This document shows, in pieces, positions 1 through 7,667 of a stretch of DNA of 64,000 bases. Under the pieces are notes generated by a model. The model saw only the letters and a program-made list of their open reading frames with translations, searched no databases and was not told the DNA's origin. The position numbers and the translations under genes are program-made. Origin of the DNA: BQJD01 sp965652415 (lineage in GTDB: Bacteria > Pseudomonadota > Gammaproteobacteria > Arenicellales > CAJQKF01); NCBI GenBank assembly GCA_965652415.1, contig CBFGVH010000003.1, forward strand, positions 1 through 64,000, given 5' to 3'. Numbering within the stretch: the stretch's first letter is position 1; each line of letters begins with the position of its first letter.

Positions 1-325
1 GGACGGCAGCGAGAACACGAAGTCCTACTCCATCGACTTCATTCCCTCCGAGCGCGAGCACATCTACCGCTCGGCGATGAAGGCCAACCTGTTCGGCGGC
101 CGCGAACCGCTGGACCCGATGAAGGGCGATCCGTACGTGTGGGCGCACATCACCGACGGCACGCTGGTGGTGCACGCGATGATCATCACCGAGGACGGCG
201 GCTACGAGATGCAGACCTACGAACGCACCCTGGTGGAGGATGGCCTCGACCTGAAGTTCACCCGCGTGCGAAACGGCGGGCCGCTTCGCGAGATCAACGC
301 GCTGCTCAAGCGCACGAATGGCTGA
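1..325 (+). CDS. Unidentified protein, C-terminal part
   Basis: The reading frame is open from base 2 and ends with TGA at 323-325, so only the last 107 or so residues are visible and the start lies outside the window. The fragment is soluble-looking, mixed in charge, with no membrane segment, and alternates short strands and turns (for example WAHITDGTLVVHAMIITEDG). I do not recognise the family. Its stop overlaps the start of the following NUDIX gene by 8 bases (ATG at 318), so the two are probably translated together. Confidence 0.6.
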   Translation, partial: DGSENTKSYSIDFIPSEREHIYRSAMKANLFGGREPLDPMKGDPYVWAHITDGTLVVHAMIITEDGGYEMQTYERTLVEDGLDLKFTRVRNGGPLREINALLKRTNG

Positions 326-827
326 ACCCCGCCGGGCGGCGGCCCTTGGCGCCGCGCTGGCGGCGTCGTTGGCCCCGGCCCACGCCGCGCAGGAGGTTCC
401 CGCTCCCGACCGCCTCGAAGCCGCCGGCTGCCTGATCGCCACGCCGCACGGCTTCGTGATGGCGGTCAATCGGCTCATCAACCGGCTGCAACTGCCGGCC
501 GGCAAGAACGAACCCGGGGAGAGCGCCCGCCAGACCGCGGCGCGGGAAACCCGCGAGGAGACCGGGCTCGAGGTATCGGTCGGCGAGGTCCTGCTCAGCC
601 TCGACGACGGCCGCGTGGTGTTCTTTTCCTGCAAGCCGGTGTCGCCGGCGGTCGACTATGCGCGCCTGGCGCCGCACGACCGCGTGGAGGTGTCGCGCGC
701 GCTCGTGGTCGACCCGGACTCGCTGACCACGCCCGACGGGGAGAAGATCGACACGCGCTGGCGCTTTCCGCACATGCGCTGGCTGCTCCGCTCGCTGTTC
801 GGCGCACTCGCCCACGGGGGCACCTGA
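318..827 (+). CDS. NUDIX hydrolase with an N-terminal signal-like segment
   Basis: 169 residues. A complete NUDIX box spans about residues 62-84, with G62, then E68 after five residues, and RETREETGL, matching GX5EX7REUXEEXGU except that Thr replaces the usual hydrophobic residue. NUDIX enzymes cleave a nucleoside diphosphate linked to another group, using metal held by the Glu residues; the substrate cannot be read from the sequence. Residues 4-24 have two Arg, an Ala/Leu-rich core and an AHA-A site that looks like signal peptidase I cleavage, placing the enzyme outside the cytoplasm, which is unusual for this family. The NUDIX fold starts only near residue 35, so the leader is extra sequence. 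It overlaps the upstream gene by 8 bases. Export is inferred; the family call is firm. Confidence 0.8.
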   Translation: MAEPRRAAALGAALAASLAPAHAAQEVPAPDRLEAAGCLIATPHGFVMAVNRLINRLQLPAGKNEPGESARQTAARETREETGLEVSVGEVLLSLDDGRVVFFSCKPVSPAVDYARLAPHDRVEVSRALVVDPDSLTTPDGEKIDTRWRFPHMRWLLRSLFGALAHGGT

Positions 828-832
828 GAGGT

Positions 833-1615
833 TCAGGCCCGCTGCGCGGCCGGAACGTAGCGAAACTCGCGCAGGTTGACGCCGAGTTCGAGGTCGGTGC
901 GCAGGGACAAGAGCCGCATGGCCAGCAGGGCCTGTTCGCGGTCGGCACGCAGCATGGCGCCGGTGTGACCCTTGATTGTCCCGGCCGCGGCGAGGATGGC
1001 GTCGAGATCGCCGTGCTCACGAACCAGCGCGGCGGCAGTGCGCGGCCCGACCGAGCGCACACCGGCCACGTTCACCGAGGCATTGCCGGTCAGGGCCATG
1101 ACCGTGCGCAGGAAGCGCGGCTCGACGTCGTACCTCAGGCGCACGTAGTCGGCGTCGAGGTAGCGGTCGGAGAAGTGATCGTAGACGCGGATGTTGTCCC
1201 CGAGGAGCTGGCAGAAACTCTTGTCGGTCGAGGCGATCGTGGCGCGCCCGCCGGCCTCGGCGATCCGCACCGCGCAGGTGGCGATGACGTCGTCGGCCTC
1301 GAAGGGTGCGCGCTCGAGGGCATGCACGCCGCGCGCCTCGAAGGCAGCGAGAATCTCGGGCAGCACGACGGCTAGCTCCTCGGGCATGGGGCCGCGATTG
1401 GCCTTGTACCCGGGAAACAGCTCGTGGCGCCACGATCGCTGTCCCGAATCCATCACGCACAGCGCGTGGGTCGGCTGCTGGTGCCGGACGAGGCGCGCGA
1501 GCGAAGCGCAACAGGCCTCCACGGCGCGGTCGGCGGGCGGCGGGTCATCTCCCGCAGCGAGCGCCGCCCACACCCGCCGGATCAGGTTCAGGCCGTCGAC
1601 AATGAGCCCATGCAT
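833..1615 (-). CDS. xni: Flap endonuclease Xni (ExoIX-like)
   Basis: 260 residues, close to the roughly 250 of E. coli Xni. It is the free-standing 5'-nuclease domain related to the N-terminus of DNA polymerase I and acts on 5' flaps. Visible features are the N-terminal metal-binding Asp in HGLIVDGLNLIRR, the conserved FPGYKANR segment, the acidic cluster APFEADDVIAT, STDKSFCQLL, and a helix-hairpin-helix DNA-binding segment near NVAGVRSVGPRTAAALV. There is no polymerase domain, which separates it from PolA. It is convergent with the NUDIX gene (5 bases apart). A -10-like box lies upstream at 1667-1672. Confidence 0.9.
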   Translation of the reverse strand: MHGLIVDGLNLIRRVWAALAAGDDPPPADRAVEACCASLARLVRHQQPTHALCVMDSGQRSWRHELFPGYKANRGPMPEELAVVLPEILAAFEARGVHALERAPFEADDVIATCAVRIAEAGGRATIASTDKSFCQLLGDNIRVYDHFSDRYLDADYVRLRYDVEPRFLRTVMALTGNASVNVAGVRSVGPRTAAALVREHGDLDAILAAAGTIKGHTGAMLRADREQALLAMRLLSLRTDLELGVNLREFRYVPAAQRA

Positions 1616-1666
1616 CGCTTCCCCGCCGGGGCGGCGGTGCCCCGGGTTGATTGTGCACCGGCGGGC

Positions 1667-1672
1667 AGTATA
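1667..1672 (-). promoter_or_regulatory. Candidate -10 box for xni
   Basis: On the minus strand the sequence reads CCTATACTGCCC, five of six matches to TATAAT, about 50 bases upstream of the xni start. No recognisable -35 box is seen at the usual distance. Confidence 0.3.
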
Positions 1673-1720
1673 GGCCGGGGACGACGGCGACGGCCAGCGG
1701 CGGCGACCGTGTTGGCCGCA

Positions 1721-1782
1721 GGGTGCGCTTCAGCGCACGCGTATTGCCTGATCAAGCACGACGCGTGCGCTGAAGCGCACCC
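1721..1782. repeat. 22-bp perfect inverted repeat between hslU and xni
   Basis: Bases 1721-1742 and 1761-1782 are exact reverse complements, separated by an 18-base loop. The arm begins GGGTGCGCTTCAGCGCACGC and itself contains a smaller palindrome. The right arm ends one base inside the hslU stop codon (TAG at 1782-1784). No U-run follows, so it is more like a dispersed REP-type palindrome than a classic intrinsic terminator, though it could block or end hslVU transcription before xni. Confidence 0.85.
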
Positions 1783-3122
1783 TACAAAATATACCTCGAC
1801 AGGTCCTCGTCTCCGGCGAGGGCGCGAAGCTGCTCGTCGACGTAGGGAGCGTCGACCGTGACGGTGGAACCGCTCGCGTCCGATGCCTCGAAGGAGATCT
1901 TCTCGAGCAGGCGCTCGAGCATGGTGTGCAGCCGCCGGGCGCCGATGTTCTCGGTACGCTCGTTGACCTGGAAGGCGTATTCGGCGATGCGCCGCAAGCC
2001 GTCGGCAGTGAACTGAAGGCGCACGTCCTCGGTGGCCAGCAGCGCCGCGTATTGCTCGGTGAGCGACGCGTCCGGCTCTTCGAGGATGCGTACAAAATCC
2101 TCGACGCCGAGCGCTGTCAGTTCGACGCGGATGGGCAGGCGACCCTGCAGTTCCGGGATCAGGTCCGAGGGCCGGGTCAGCTGGAAGGCCCCGGAGGCGA
2201 TGAACAGGATGTAGTCGGTCCTCACCACGCCGTACTTGGTGCTTACCGTGCACCCTTCGACGAGCGGCAGCAGGTCGCGCTGGACACCCTCGCGCGAGAC
2301 GTCGGCGCCGCCGCGGCCGGCCTCGGCGCGGCTGACGATCTTGTCGACCTCGTCGAGGAACACGATGCCGTCCTGCTCCACGCGCTCGAGCGCGCGCGCC
2401 TTGATGTCGTCATCGTTGACCAGCTTGCCGGCCTCTTCCTCGGTCAGGATCTTCAGTGCCTGGGCGACCTTGACCGTGCGGGTCTTCTTGCGTCCGCCGC
2501 CGAGGTTCTGGAACATGCTCTGAAGCTGCTGGGTCATCTCCTCCATGCCAGGCGGCCCCATGATCTCCACCCCCATGGACTGCGCGCTGACCTCGATCTC
2601 CACTTCCTTGTCGTCGAGCTGGCCTTCGCGCAGCAGCTTGCGAAAACGCTGGCGCGCGGCGCCTTCGCGGTCGGCGCCCGCCTCGTCCCACTCGGACTTG
2701 CGGGCCGGCGGCAGGAGAATGTCGAGCAGCCTCTCCTCGGCGGCGTCCTCGGCCCGCGGGCGCACCTTGCGGATCTGCTCCTCGCGGGTCATCTTCACGG
2801 CCATGTCGGCCAGGTCGCGAATGATGGAGTCGACCTCGCGGCCCACGTAGCCGACCTCGGTGAACTTGGTGGCTTCCACCTTGATGAACGGTGCATTGGC
2901 GAGCCGCGCCAAGCGTCGGGCGATCTCGGTCTTGCCGACGCCGGTGGGGCCGATCATGAGGATGTTCTTGGGCGTGATCTCCTCGCGCAGCGAGGCGTCG
3001 CCGACCCGGGATCGGCGCCAGCGGTTGCGCAGGGCCACCGCCACCGCGCGCTTGGCCTCGTCCTGGCCGATGATGTGCTTGTCGAGTTCCTCGACGATCT
3101 CGCGGGGGGTCATTTCGGACAT
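1782..3122 (-). CDS. hslU: ATP-dependent protease ATPase subunit HslU
   Basis: 446 residues, the usual HslU length. It is the AAA+ unfoldase that forms a ring on the HslV peptidase in the cytoplasm and feeds it misfolded or regulatory proteins. The N-terminal signature MTPREIVEELDKHIIGQDEAKRAV contains the family start; the Walker A motif GPTGVGKTE is near residue 60, the HslU-specific VEATKFTEVGYVGRE follows, an inserted I domain occupies the middle, and Walker B is VFLDEVDKI. The C-terminus DEDLSRYIL matches the tail that docks into HslV. It lies 70 bases after hslV on the same strand. Confidence 0.97.
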   Translation of the reverse strand: MSEMTPREIVEELDKHIIGQDEAKRAVAVALRNRWRRSRVGDASLREEITPKNILMIGPTGVGKTEIARRLARLANAPFIKVEATKFTEVGYVGREVDSIIRDLADMAVKMTREEQIRKVRPRAEDAAEERLLDILLPPARKSEWDEAGADREGAARQRFRKLLREGQLDDKEVEIEVSAQSMGVEIMGPPGMEEMTQQLQSMFQNLGGGRKKTRTVKVAQALKILTEEEAGKLVNDDDIKARALERVEQDGIVFLDEVDKIVSRAEAGRGGADVSREGVQRDLLPLVEGCTVSTKYGVVRTDYILFIASGAFQLTRPSDLIPELQGRLPIRVELTALGVEDFVRILEEPDASLTEQYAALLATEDVRLQFTADGLRRIAEYAFQVNERTENIGARRLHTMLERLLEKISFEASDASGSTVTVDAPYVDEQLRALAGDEDLSRYIL

Positions 3123-3192
3123 GGGTTGACTGATCCGGTGCAGGATGTTGATCGCGGCGCCAGGAGGAATATCGCGGCCGGCGATTCGCTAA

Positions 3193-3741
3193 TCAATCGC
3201 CGGGAAGTTGCTCGATGGTCAGGTTGTGGTTGGTGTAGACGCAGATGTCGGCGGCGATGGCGAGGCTGTTCTCCACGATTTCCCGCGCCGACAGGCTGCT
3301 GTGGCGCAGCAGCGCGACAGCCGCGGACTTGGCGAAGTTGCCGCCCGATCCGATTGCCATGACGCCGTCTTCCGGCTCGATGACGTCGCCATTGCCGGTG
3401 ATGATCAGCGAGTCCGACGCGTCCGCCACTATCAGCAGCGCTTCAAGGCGCCGCAGCATGCGATCCGTGCGCCAGTCCTTGGCCAGTTCCACGGCGCTCC
3501 TGACAAGGTGCCCCTGGTGCTTCTCGAGCTTGCCCTCGAAGCGCTCGAACAGGGTGAAGGCGTCGGCGGTGCCGCCGGCGAATCCGGCCAGCACCTTGTC
3601 CCGGTAGAGCCGCCGCACCTTGCGGGCATTGCCCTTCATCACGGTGTCCCCCTGGGACACCTGGCCGTCGCCGCCCACCACGACGACGCCGTCGCGGCGG
3701 ACCGAAAGGATGGTGGTTCCGTGCATCGGGTCCAGGGGCAA
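3193..3741 (-). CDS. hslV: ATP-dependent protease peptidase subunit HslV
   Basis: 182 residues; threonine peptidase of the proteasome beta family that forms the proteolytic chamber with HslU. The catalytic threonine is the first of the pair in HGTTILSVRR, so a short leader of seven residues (or two if the internal Met-6 is the start) must be removed. GGDGQVS, FAGGTADAFTLFERFE and GSGGNFA are family landmarks. The start used is the ATG at 3741; the internal Met-6 (MHGTTILS) is an equally plausible start and would give a leader nearer the family norm. It lies 23 bases after sspB. Confidence 0.96.
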   Translation of the reverse strand: MPLDPMHGTTILSVRRDGVVVVGGDGQVSQGDTVMKGNARKVRRLYRDKVLAGFAGGTADAFTLFERFEGKLEKHQGHLVRSAVELAKDWRTDRMLRRLEALLIVADASDSLIITGNGDVIEPEDGVMAIGSGGNFAKSAAVALLRHSSLSAREIVENSLAIAADICVYTNHNLTIEQLPGD

Positions 3742-3764
3742 TTTCAGTGTCTCGAAGGGGACGG

Positions 3765-4196
3765 TCAGACCAGTTTCAGGTCCGGCTTCTTGCGCGGCTT
3801 CTCACCGGCGGGAGTCGCGGTCTCGTTCTCGGCGGGAGACTCGCCGTGGGCGGCCTCGGCCCCGGCGGCGGGGGCGTCGAAGAACAACCCCTGCCCGTTC
3901 TCCCGCGCATAGACGGCACGGATGGCGGCCACGGGGACGTACAGGCTGCGCGGGCGGCCGGAGAACCGGGCCGAGAAGATCAACGCCTCGTCACCCATGT
4001 CCAGTCCCCGCACGGCGCGCTCGTGGATGTTGAGCACGATGGCGCCGTCGCGGACGAACTCGGCCGGCACGTCGACGCCGCTCGCGCCGGCATCGACGAG
4101 AATCTGCGGCGTCAGGCCCGCGTCCATGCACCACTGCCAGATGGCACGCAGCAGGTAGGGCTTTGTCGAAGGCAGCTTGTCTTCGCTATCGGTCAA
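3765..4196 (-). CDS. sspB: ClpXP specificity-enhancing factor SspB
   Basis: 143 residues. SspB is the adaptor that binds the ssrA tag on proteins from stalled ribosomes and hands them to ClpXP. The globular tag-binding domain (about residues 8-110) starts with STKPYLLRAIWQWCMDAGLTP, here cited only by its first residues STKPYLLRAIW, and contains VLNIHERAVRGLDMGDEALIF-type strands. An Ala/Glu/Pro-rich flexible linker follows, ending in the basic and hydrophobic tail KKPDLKLV that serves as the ClpX-binding module. It sits 16 bases after sspA, the normal arrangement. Confidence 0.94.
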   Translation of the reverse strand: MTDSEDKLPSTKPYLLRAIWQWCMDAGLTPQILVDAGASGVDVPAEFVRDGAIVLNIHERAVRGLDMGDEALIFSARFSGRPRSLYVPVAAIRAVYARENGQGLFFDAPAAGAEAAHGESPAENETATPAGEKPRKKPDLKLV

Positions 4197-4212
4197 GGGA
4201 TGACCCCCGGTG

Positions 4213-4845
4213 TCAGGCGTTCTGGCGCAGCGCCGACTCGGTCTCGGTGAGGCTCTCCAGGAACGCGGGGCGCGCGAACAGCCGATCGGCGTAGCGGCGC
4301 AGGGGCGCCGCCGGCTTGGGCAGCTTGATTCCCAGCGCCGGCAGCCGCCACAAAAGCGGCGCCATGAACGCGTCGGCCAGCGTGTAGTCGCTCGCGATCA
4401 GGTACGCCTGGTCGCGGAACACCGGGGAGATGGAGATCAGTCCGTCCCGAATCAAGGCGCGATTCGCCTCGGAGAGCCGGTCGTTGCGTCCACCGAGCTT
4501 CTTGACCGCGTCGATCCAGTCGCGCCGCAGGCGATGGATGAGCAACCGAATGCGCGACCGTCCGACCGGATCGACCGCCATGAGCGGCGGGTGCGGAAGG
4601 CGTTCGTCGAGGTACTCGCAGATCAGCGCCGCGTCGTAGAGCACCACTTCGCGGTCGAGGAGCGTCGGCGTCTCGAGGTACGGGTTGTACTCGGCCAGGG
4701 CCTCGAGTTGGCGGGGCCCGTCGAGGTAGCGATAGTCACACTCGACGTCCTTCTCGCGCAGGACGATTCGCGCCGCATGACTGTAGGGGCAGTCCTTGCC
4801 CGAGAACAGGGTCATGACGCCTCGCCGATTGACTGTACCGTTCAC
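4213..4845 (-). CDS. sspA: Stringent starvation protein A (SspA)
   Basis: 210 residues, glutathione-transferase fold. SspA binds RNA polymerase and modulates transcription under starvation and acid stress; it is not thought to be a working transferase. The thioredoxin-like N-terminal domain reads VMTLFSGKDCPYSHAARIVL, with YNPYLETPTLLDREVVLYDA and the SspA signature of a C-terminal all-helical domain containing DYTLADAFMAPLLWRLP. It is directly downstream of petC and upstream of sspB, the common order in beta- and gammaproteobacteria. Confidence 0.95.
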   Translation of the reverse strand: MNGTVNRRGVMTLFSGKDCPYSHAARIVLREKDVECDYRYLDGPRQLEALAEYNPYLETPTLLDREVVLYDAALICEYLDERLPHPPLMAVDPVGRSRIRLLIHRLRRDWIDAVKKLGGRNDRLSEANRALIRDGLISISPVFRDQAYLIASDYTLADAFMAPLLWRLPALGIKLPKPAAPLRRYADRLFARPAFLESLTETESALRQNA

Positions 4846-4950
4846 ATCATCGCACCTGTGGTGTCGGACCCGGCCCCGTCATGGCCGCGGCGACGGCCGC
4901 CGCCCCCGGGATTCCCCGGCGCCTGGCGTGATCCTTGTTTCCGGCGGCGT

Positions 4951-5679
4951 TCAATGGACGTCGCGCCAGAACTCCTTCTTCAGCGCGTAGGTCAGCCCCA
5001 CCATGATCAGCAGGAACACGATGACCCAGAAGCCGATCGTATAGCGCTCGAGCTTGGCGGGTTCGGCGAGATAGACCATGAAATTGGTGAGGTCGCGAAT
5101 CGCCATGTCGTACTCCTCGGGCGACCGGGCGCCGGGCTCGACCAGTTCGAAATGCTCGAACTGCCTGTTGCCCCGCTCGTTGGTCACGAACACCGCCTTC
5201 TGCACGCCCTGCCACTCGTACATGGCGTGCGGCATGGCCACGTTGGGGAACACGGTGTTGTTCCAGCCGCTCGGCGTGCTCTCGTCGAGGTAGAAGCTGC
5301 GCATGTAGGTGTACAGGTAATCCTCTCCGCGCGAACGCGCCACCAGGCTGAGATCCGGCGGCGCCACCCCGAACCAGCGCTGGGCGTCATCCGCGGGCAT
5401 GGTGGTGGTCATCAGGTCGCCGATCTTGTCGGTGGCGAACATCATGTCGCGCTCGACGATGGCGGGGTCGATGTCCAGGTCCTCGGCCATGCGCTGGTAG
5501 CGCATGTACGAAGCGCTGTGGCACGACAGGCAGAAGTTCACGAATATCCGCGCGCCGCGCTGGAGCGACGCGGTGTCGGACAGATCGATGTTGGCCTTGT
5601 CGAACCCCCCCCCGGCGGGAGCGCCGTGCGCCAGGACCGGGGTCAGCAACAACATGAAGGCGGCAATGGCTTTTCTCAT
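4951..5679 (-). CDS. petC: Cytochrome c1 of the bc1 complex
   Basis: 242 residues from the ATG at 5677-5679, chosen because it gives a clean signal peptide (MRKAIAAFMLLLTPVLAHGA) and an ATGA overlap with the petB stop. The protein carries periplasmic haem c bound by CLSCH, a likely Met axial ligand in NVAMPHAMYEW, and a single C-terminal membrane anchor (IGFWVIVFLLIMVGLTYAL). It passes electrons from the Rieske protein to soluble cytochrome c. The open frame runs far upstream but that part is the shadow of petB and petA. Confidence 0.95.
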   Translation of the reverse strand: MRKAIAAFMLLLTPVLAHGAPAGGGFDKANIDLSDTASLQRGARIFVNFCLSCHSASYMRYQRMAEDLDIDPAIVERDMMFATDKIGDLMTTTMPADDAQRWFGVAPPDLSLVARSRGEDYLYTYMRSFYLDESTPSGWNNTVFPNVAMPHAMYEWQGVQKAVFVTNERGNRQFEHFELVEPGARSPEEYDMAIRDLTNFMVYLAEPAKLERYTIGFWVIVFLLIMVGLTYALKKEFWRDVH

Positions 5680-6932
5680 TTGCTCGTCACCCTGTCCGGT
5701 TCGGGTTTGGTCGGATCCTTGGACGTGTACCACGGCATCAACAGGAAGAACAGGAAGTACAGGATCATGCACACCTGCGCCCAGTACACGTTGGCGAACA
5801 GGGCCAGGTCGACGTCGGCCGGGCTCTTGGTGCCGAGATAACCGAGAACGACGAAGGACACCACGAAGATCGCAAGGGCGGTCTTGTACATCCAGCCGCG
5901 GTAGCGGATCGACCTCACGCGGGCGCGATCGAGCCACGGCAGCAGGAACAGCATCACGATCGACGCGCCCATGGCCATCACGCCCCAAACCTTGGCGCCG
6001 CCAGGCAGCCACTCCCAGGTCACCGCGCGCAGGATGGAGTAGAACGGCGTGAAGTACCACAGAGGCACGATGTGCGGCGGCGTCTGCAGGATGTCCGCGG
6101 GCGCGAAGTTGTCGCGTTCGAGGAACCAGCCGCCGAACTCCGGCACGAAGAACACGATGCCGAAGTAGATCACCAGGAACACCATCACGCCGAAGGTGTC
6201 CTTGACGGTGTAGTAGGGATGGAACGGGATGCCGTCTAGCGGCTTGCCGGAGGCGTCCTTGTGCTTCTTGATCTCGACGCCGTCGGGGTTGTTGGAGCCG
6301 ACCTTGTGCAGCGCCACGATGTGCAGGTACACCAGCAGCACCAGCAGCAGCGGCAGCAGGATGACGTGGAAGGCGAAGAAGCGGTTCAGGGTGGCATCGG
6401 AGACGACGAAGTCGCCGCGAATCCACTCCGCCAGGCCCTCGCCGACCACCGGGATGGCGCCGAACAGCGAGATGATGACCTGGGCGCCCCAGTAGGACAT
6501 GTTGCCCCACGGCAGGAGATAACCCATGAACGCCTCGGCCATCAGGGCGACGAAGATCACCATGCCGATCAGCCACACCAGTTCGCGCGGCGTGCGGTAG
6601 GAGCCGTACAGCAACGCCCGGAACATGTGCAGGTACACCACCACGAAGAACATCGAGGCGCCGGTGGAGTGCATGTAGCGGATGAACCAGCCCCACGGCA
6701 CGTCGCGCATGATGTACTCGACCGAGGCGAAGGCGGTCGCCGCGTCCGGCTTGTAGTGCATGGTGAGGAAGATGCCGGTGACGATCTGGATCACCAGCAC
6801 CACCATCGACAGCACGCCGAAGTAGTACCAGAAGTTGAAATTCTTCGGAGCGTAGTACTCCGCCATGTGCTCCTTCCACACCTTGGTGGCGGGAAAGCGG
6901 GCGTCGACCCATTCCATGAACCTGGCCATCAC
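5676..6932 (-). CDS. petB: Cytochrome b of the bc1 complex
   Basis: 418 residues with eight predicted membrane helices. It carries the two b haems and the quinol oxidation and reduction sites. Paired His ligands sit in helices B and D (FIRYMHSTGASMFF and FAFHVILLPLLLVLLVYLH). The Qo-site sequence that is normally PEWY reads PLWY at residues 290-293 (IVPLWYFTPFYSILR), so the usual Glu is absent. The gene overlaps petA and petC by 4 bases each, so the three subunits are translationally coupled. Confidence 0.97.
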   Translation of the reverse strand: MMARFMEWVDARFPATKVWKEHMAEYYAPKNFNFWYYFGVLSMVVLVIQIVTGIFLTMHYKPDAATAFASVEYIMRDVPWGWFIRYMHSTGASMFFVVVYLHMFRALLYGSYRTPRELVWLIGMVIFVALMAEAFMGYLLPWGNMSYWGAQVIISLFGAIPVVGEGLAEWIRGDFVVSDATLNRFFAFHVILLPLLLVLLVYLHIVALHKVGSNNPDGVEIKKHKDASGKPLDGIPFHPYYTVKDTFGVMVFLVIYFGIVFFVPEFGGWFLERDNFAPADILQTPPHIVPLWYFTPFYSILRAVTWEWLPGGAKVWGVMAMGASIVMLFLLPWLDRARVRSIRYRGWMYKTALAIFVVSFVVLGYLGTKSPADVDLALFANVYWAQVCMILYFLFFLLMPWYTSKDPTKPEPDRVTSK

Positions 6933-7528
6933 GCCACCCCCTCGGGATCAACGCCCACCAGCACGCGGTTGTCGTCGATGTAGGAGTGCGGCGGCACCAC
7001 GAGGTTGGTCGGCGCCGGCACGTTGCGGTACACCCGTCCGGCGAGGTCGAACATCGAGCCGTGGCAGGGACAGAAGAAGCCGCCCTTCCAGTCCTCGGAC
7101 ATGCCGCCGGCGGTGCCCAGTTCGAACTTCTTCGTCGGGGCGCAGCCGAGATGGGTGCAGATGCCGACCACCACCAGGACCTCGGGACGGATGGAGCGGA
7201 ATTCGTTCTGCGTGTACGCGGGCTGCTGCGGCTCCTCGGAGTCGGGGTCGGCCAGCTTCTCGTCGAGGGTCTTGAGGTTCTCGAGCATCTCCCCGGTGCG
7301 GTTGATGATCCACACCGGGCGCCCGCGCCACTCGACCGTGAGCATCTGCCCGGGCTCGAGCTTGCTGATATCCACCTCGACCGGGGCGCCGGCGGCACGA
7401 GCCCGCGCGCTGGGCGTCATGCTCGCCACGAAGGGCACCGCGGCGGCCGCCACGCCGGCGAGCCCGACCCCGGTGGTCACCGTCGTCAGAAATCGCCGGC
7501 GACTCGTATCTTGGCTTACGTCGCTCAT
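6929..7528 (-). CDS. petA: Rieske iron-sulfur protein of the bc1 complex
   Basis: 199 residues. A twin-arginine leader (SRRRFLTTVTTG) followed by an Ala/Val-rich membrane helix directs and anchors the folded protein. The 2Fe-2S cluster is held by CTHLGC and CPCHGS, with both Cys and both His present. It takes one electron from quinol at the Qo site and delivers it to cytochrome c1. It is the first gene of petABC; a perfect TATAAT lies about 85 bases upstream. Confidence 0.97.
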   Translation of the reverse strand: MSDVSQDTSRRRFLTTVTTGVGLAGVAAAAVPFVASMTPSARARAAGAPVEVDISKLEPGQMLTVEWRGRPVWIINRTGEMLENLKTLDEKLADPDSEEPQQPAYTQNEFRSIRPEVLVVVGICTHLGCAPTKKFELGTAGGMSEDWKGGFFCPCHGSMFDLAGRVYRNVPAPTNLVVPPHSYIDDNRVLVGVDPEGVA

Positions 7529-7610
7529 GGGTTCCTCGAGAGAGATACGTATTCGGCGCGATGGGCGACCGCCTGCCGCCGGCCGTCCACCACCTATTCA
7601 AAGCCTTGCG

Positions 7611-7616
7611 ATTATA
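7611..7616 (-). promoter_or_regulatory. Candidate -10 box for petABC
   Basis: The minus strand reads TTTTGCTATAATCGC, a perfect TATAAT about 85 bases upstream of petA and just past the end of rep. No good -35 is visible in the GC-rich flank. Confidence 0.45.
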
Positions 7617-7667
7617 GCAAAAGCCTATCGCGCGCGGGCGAGGTGCTGGGCGCCCTGCCGGTGCCGC

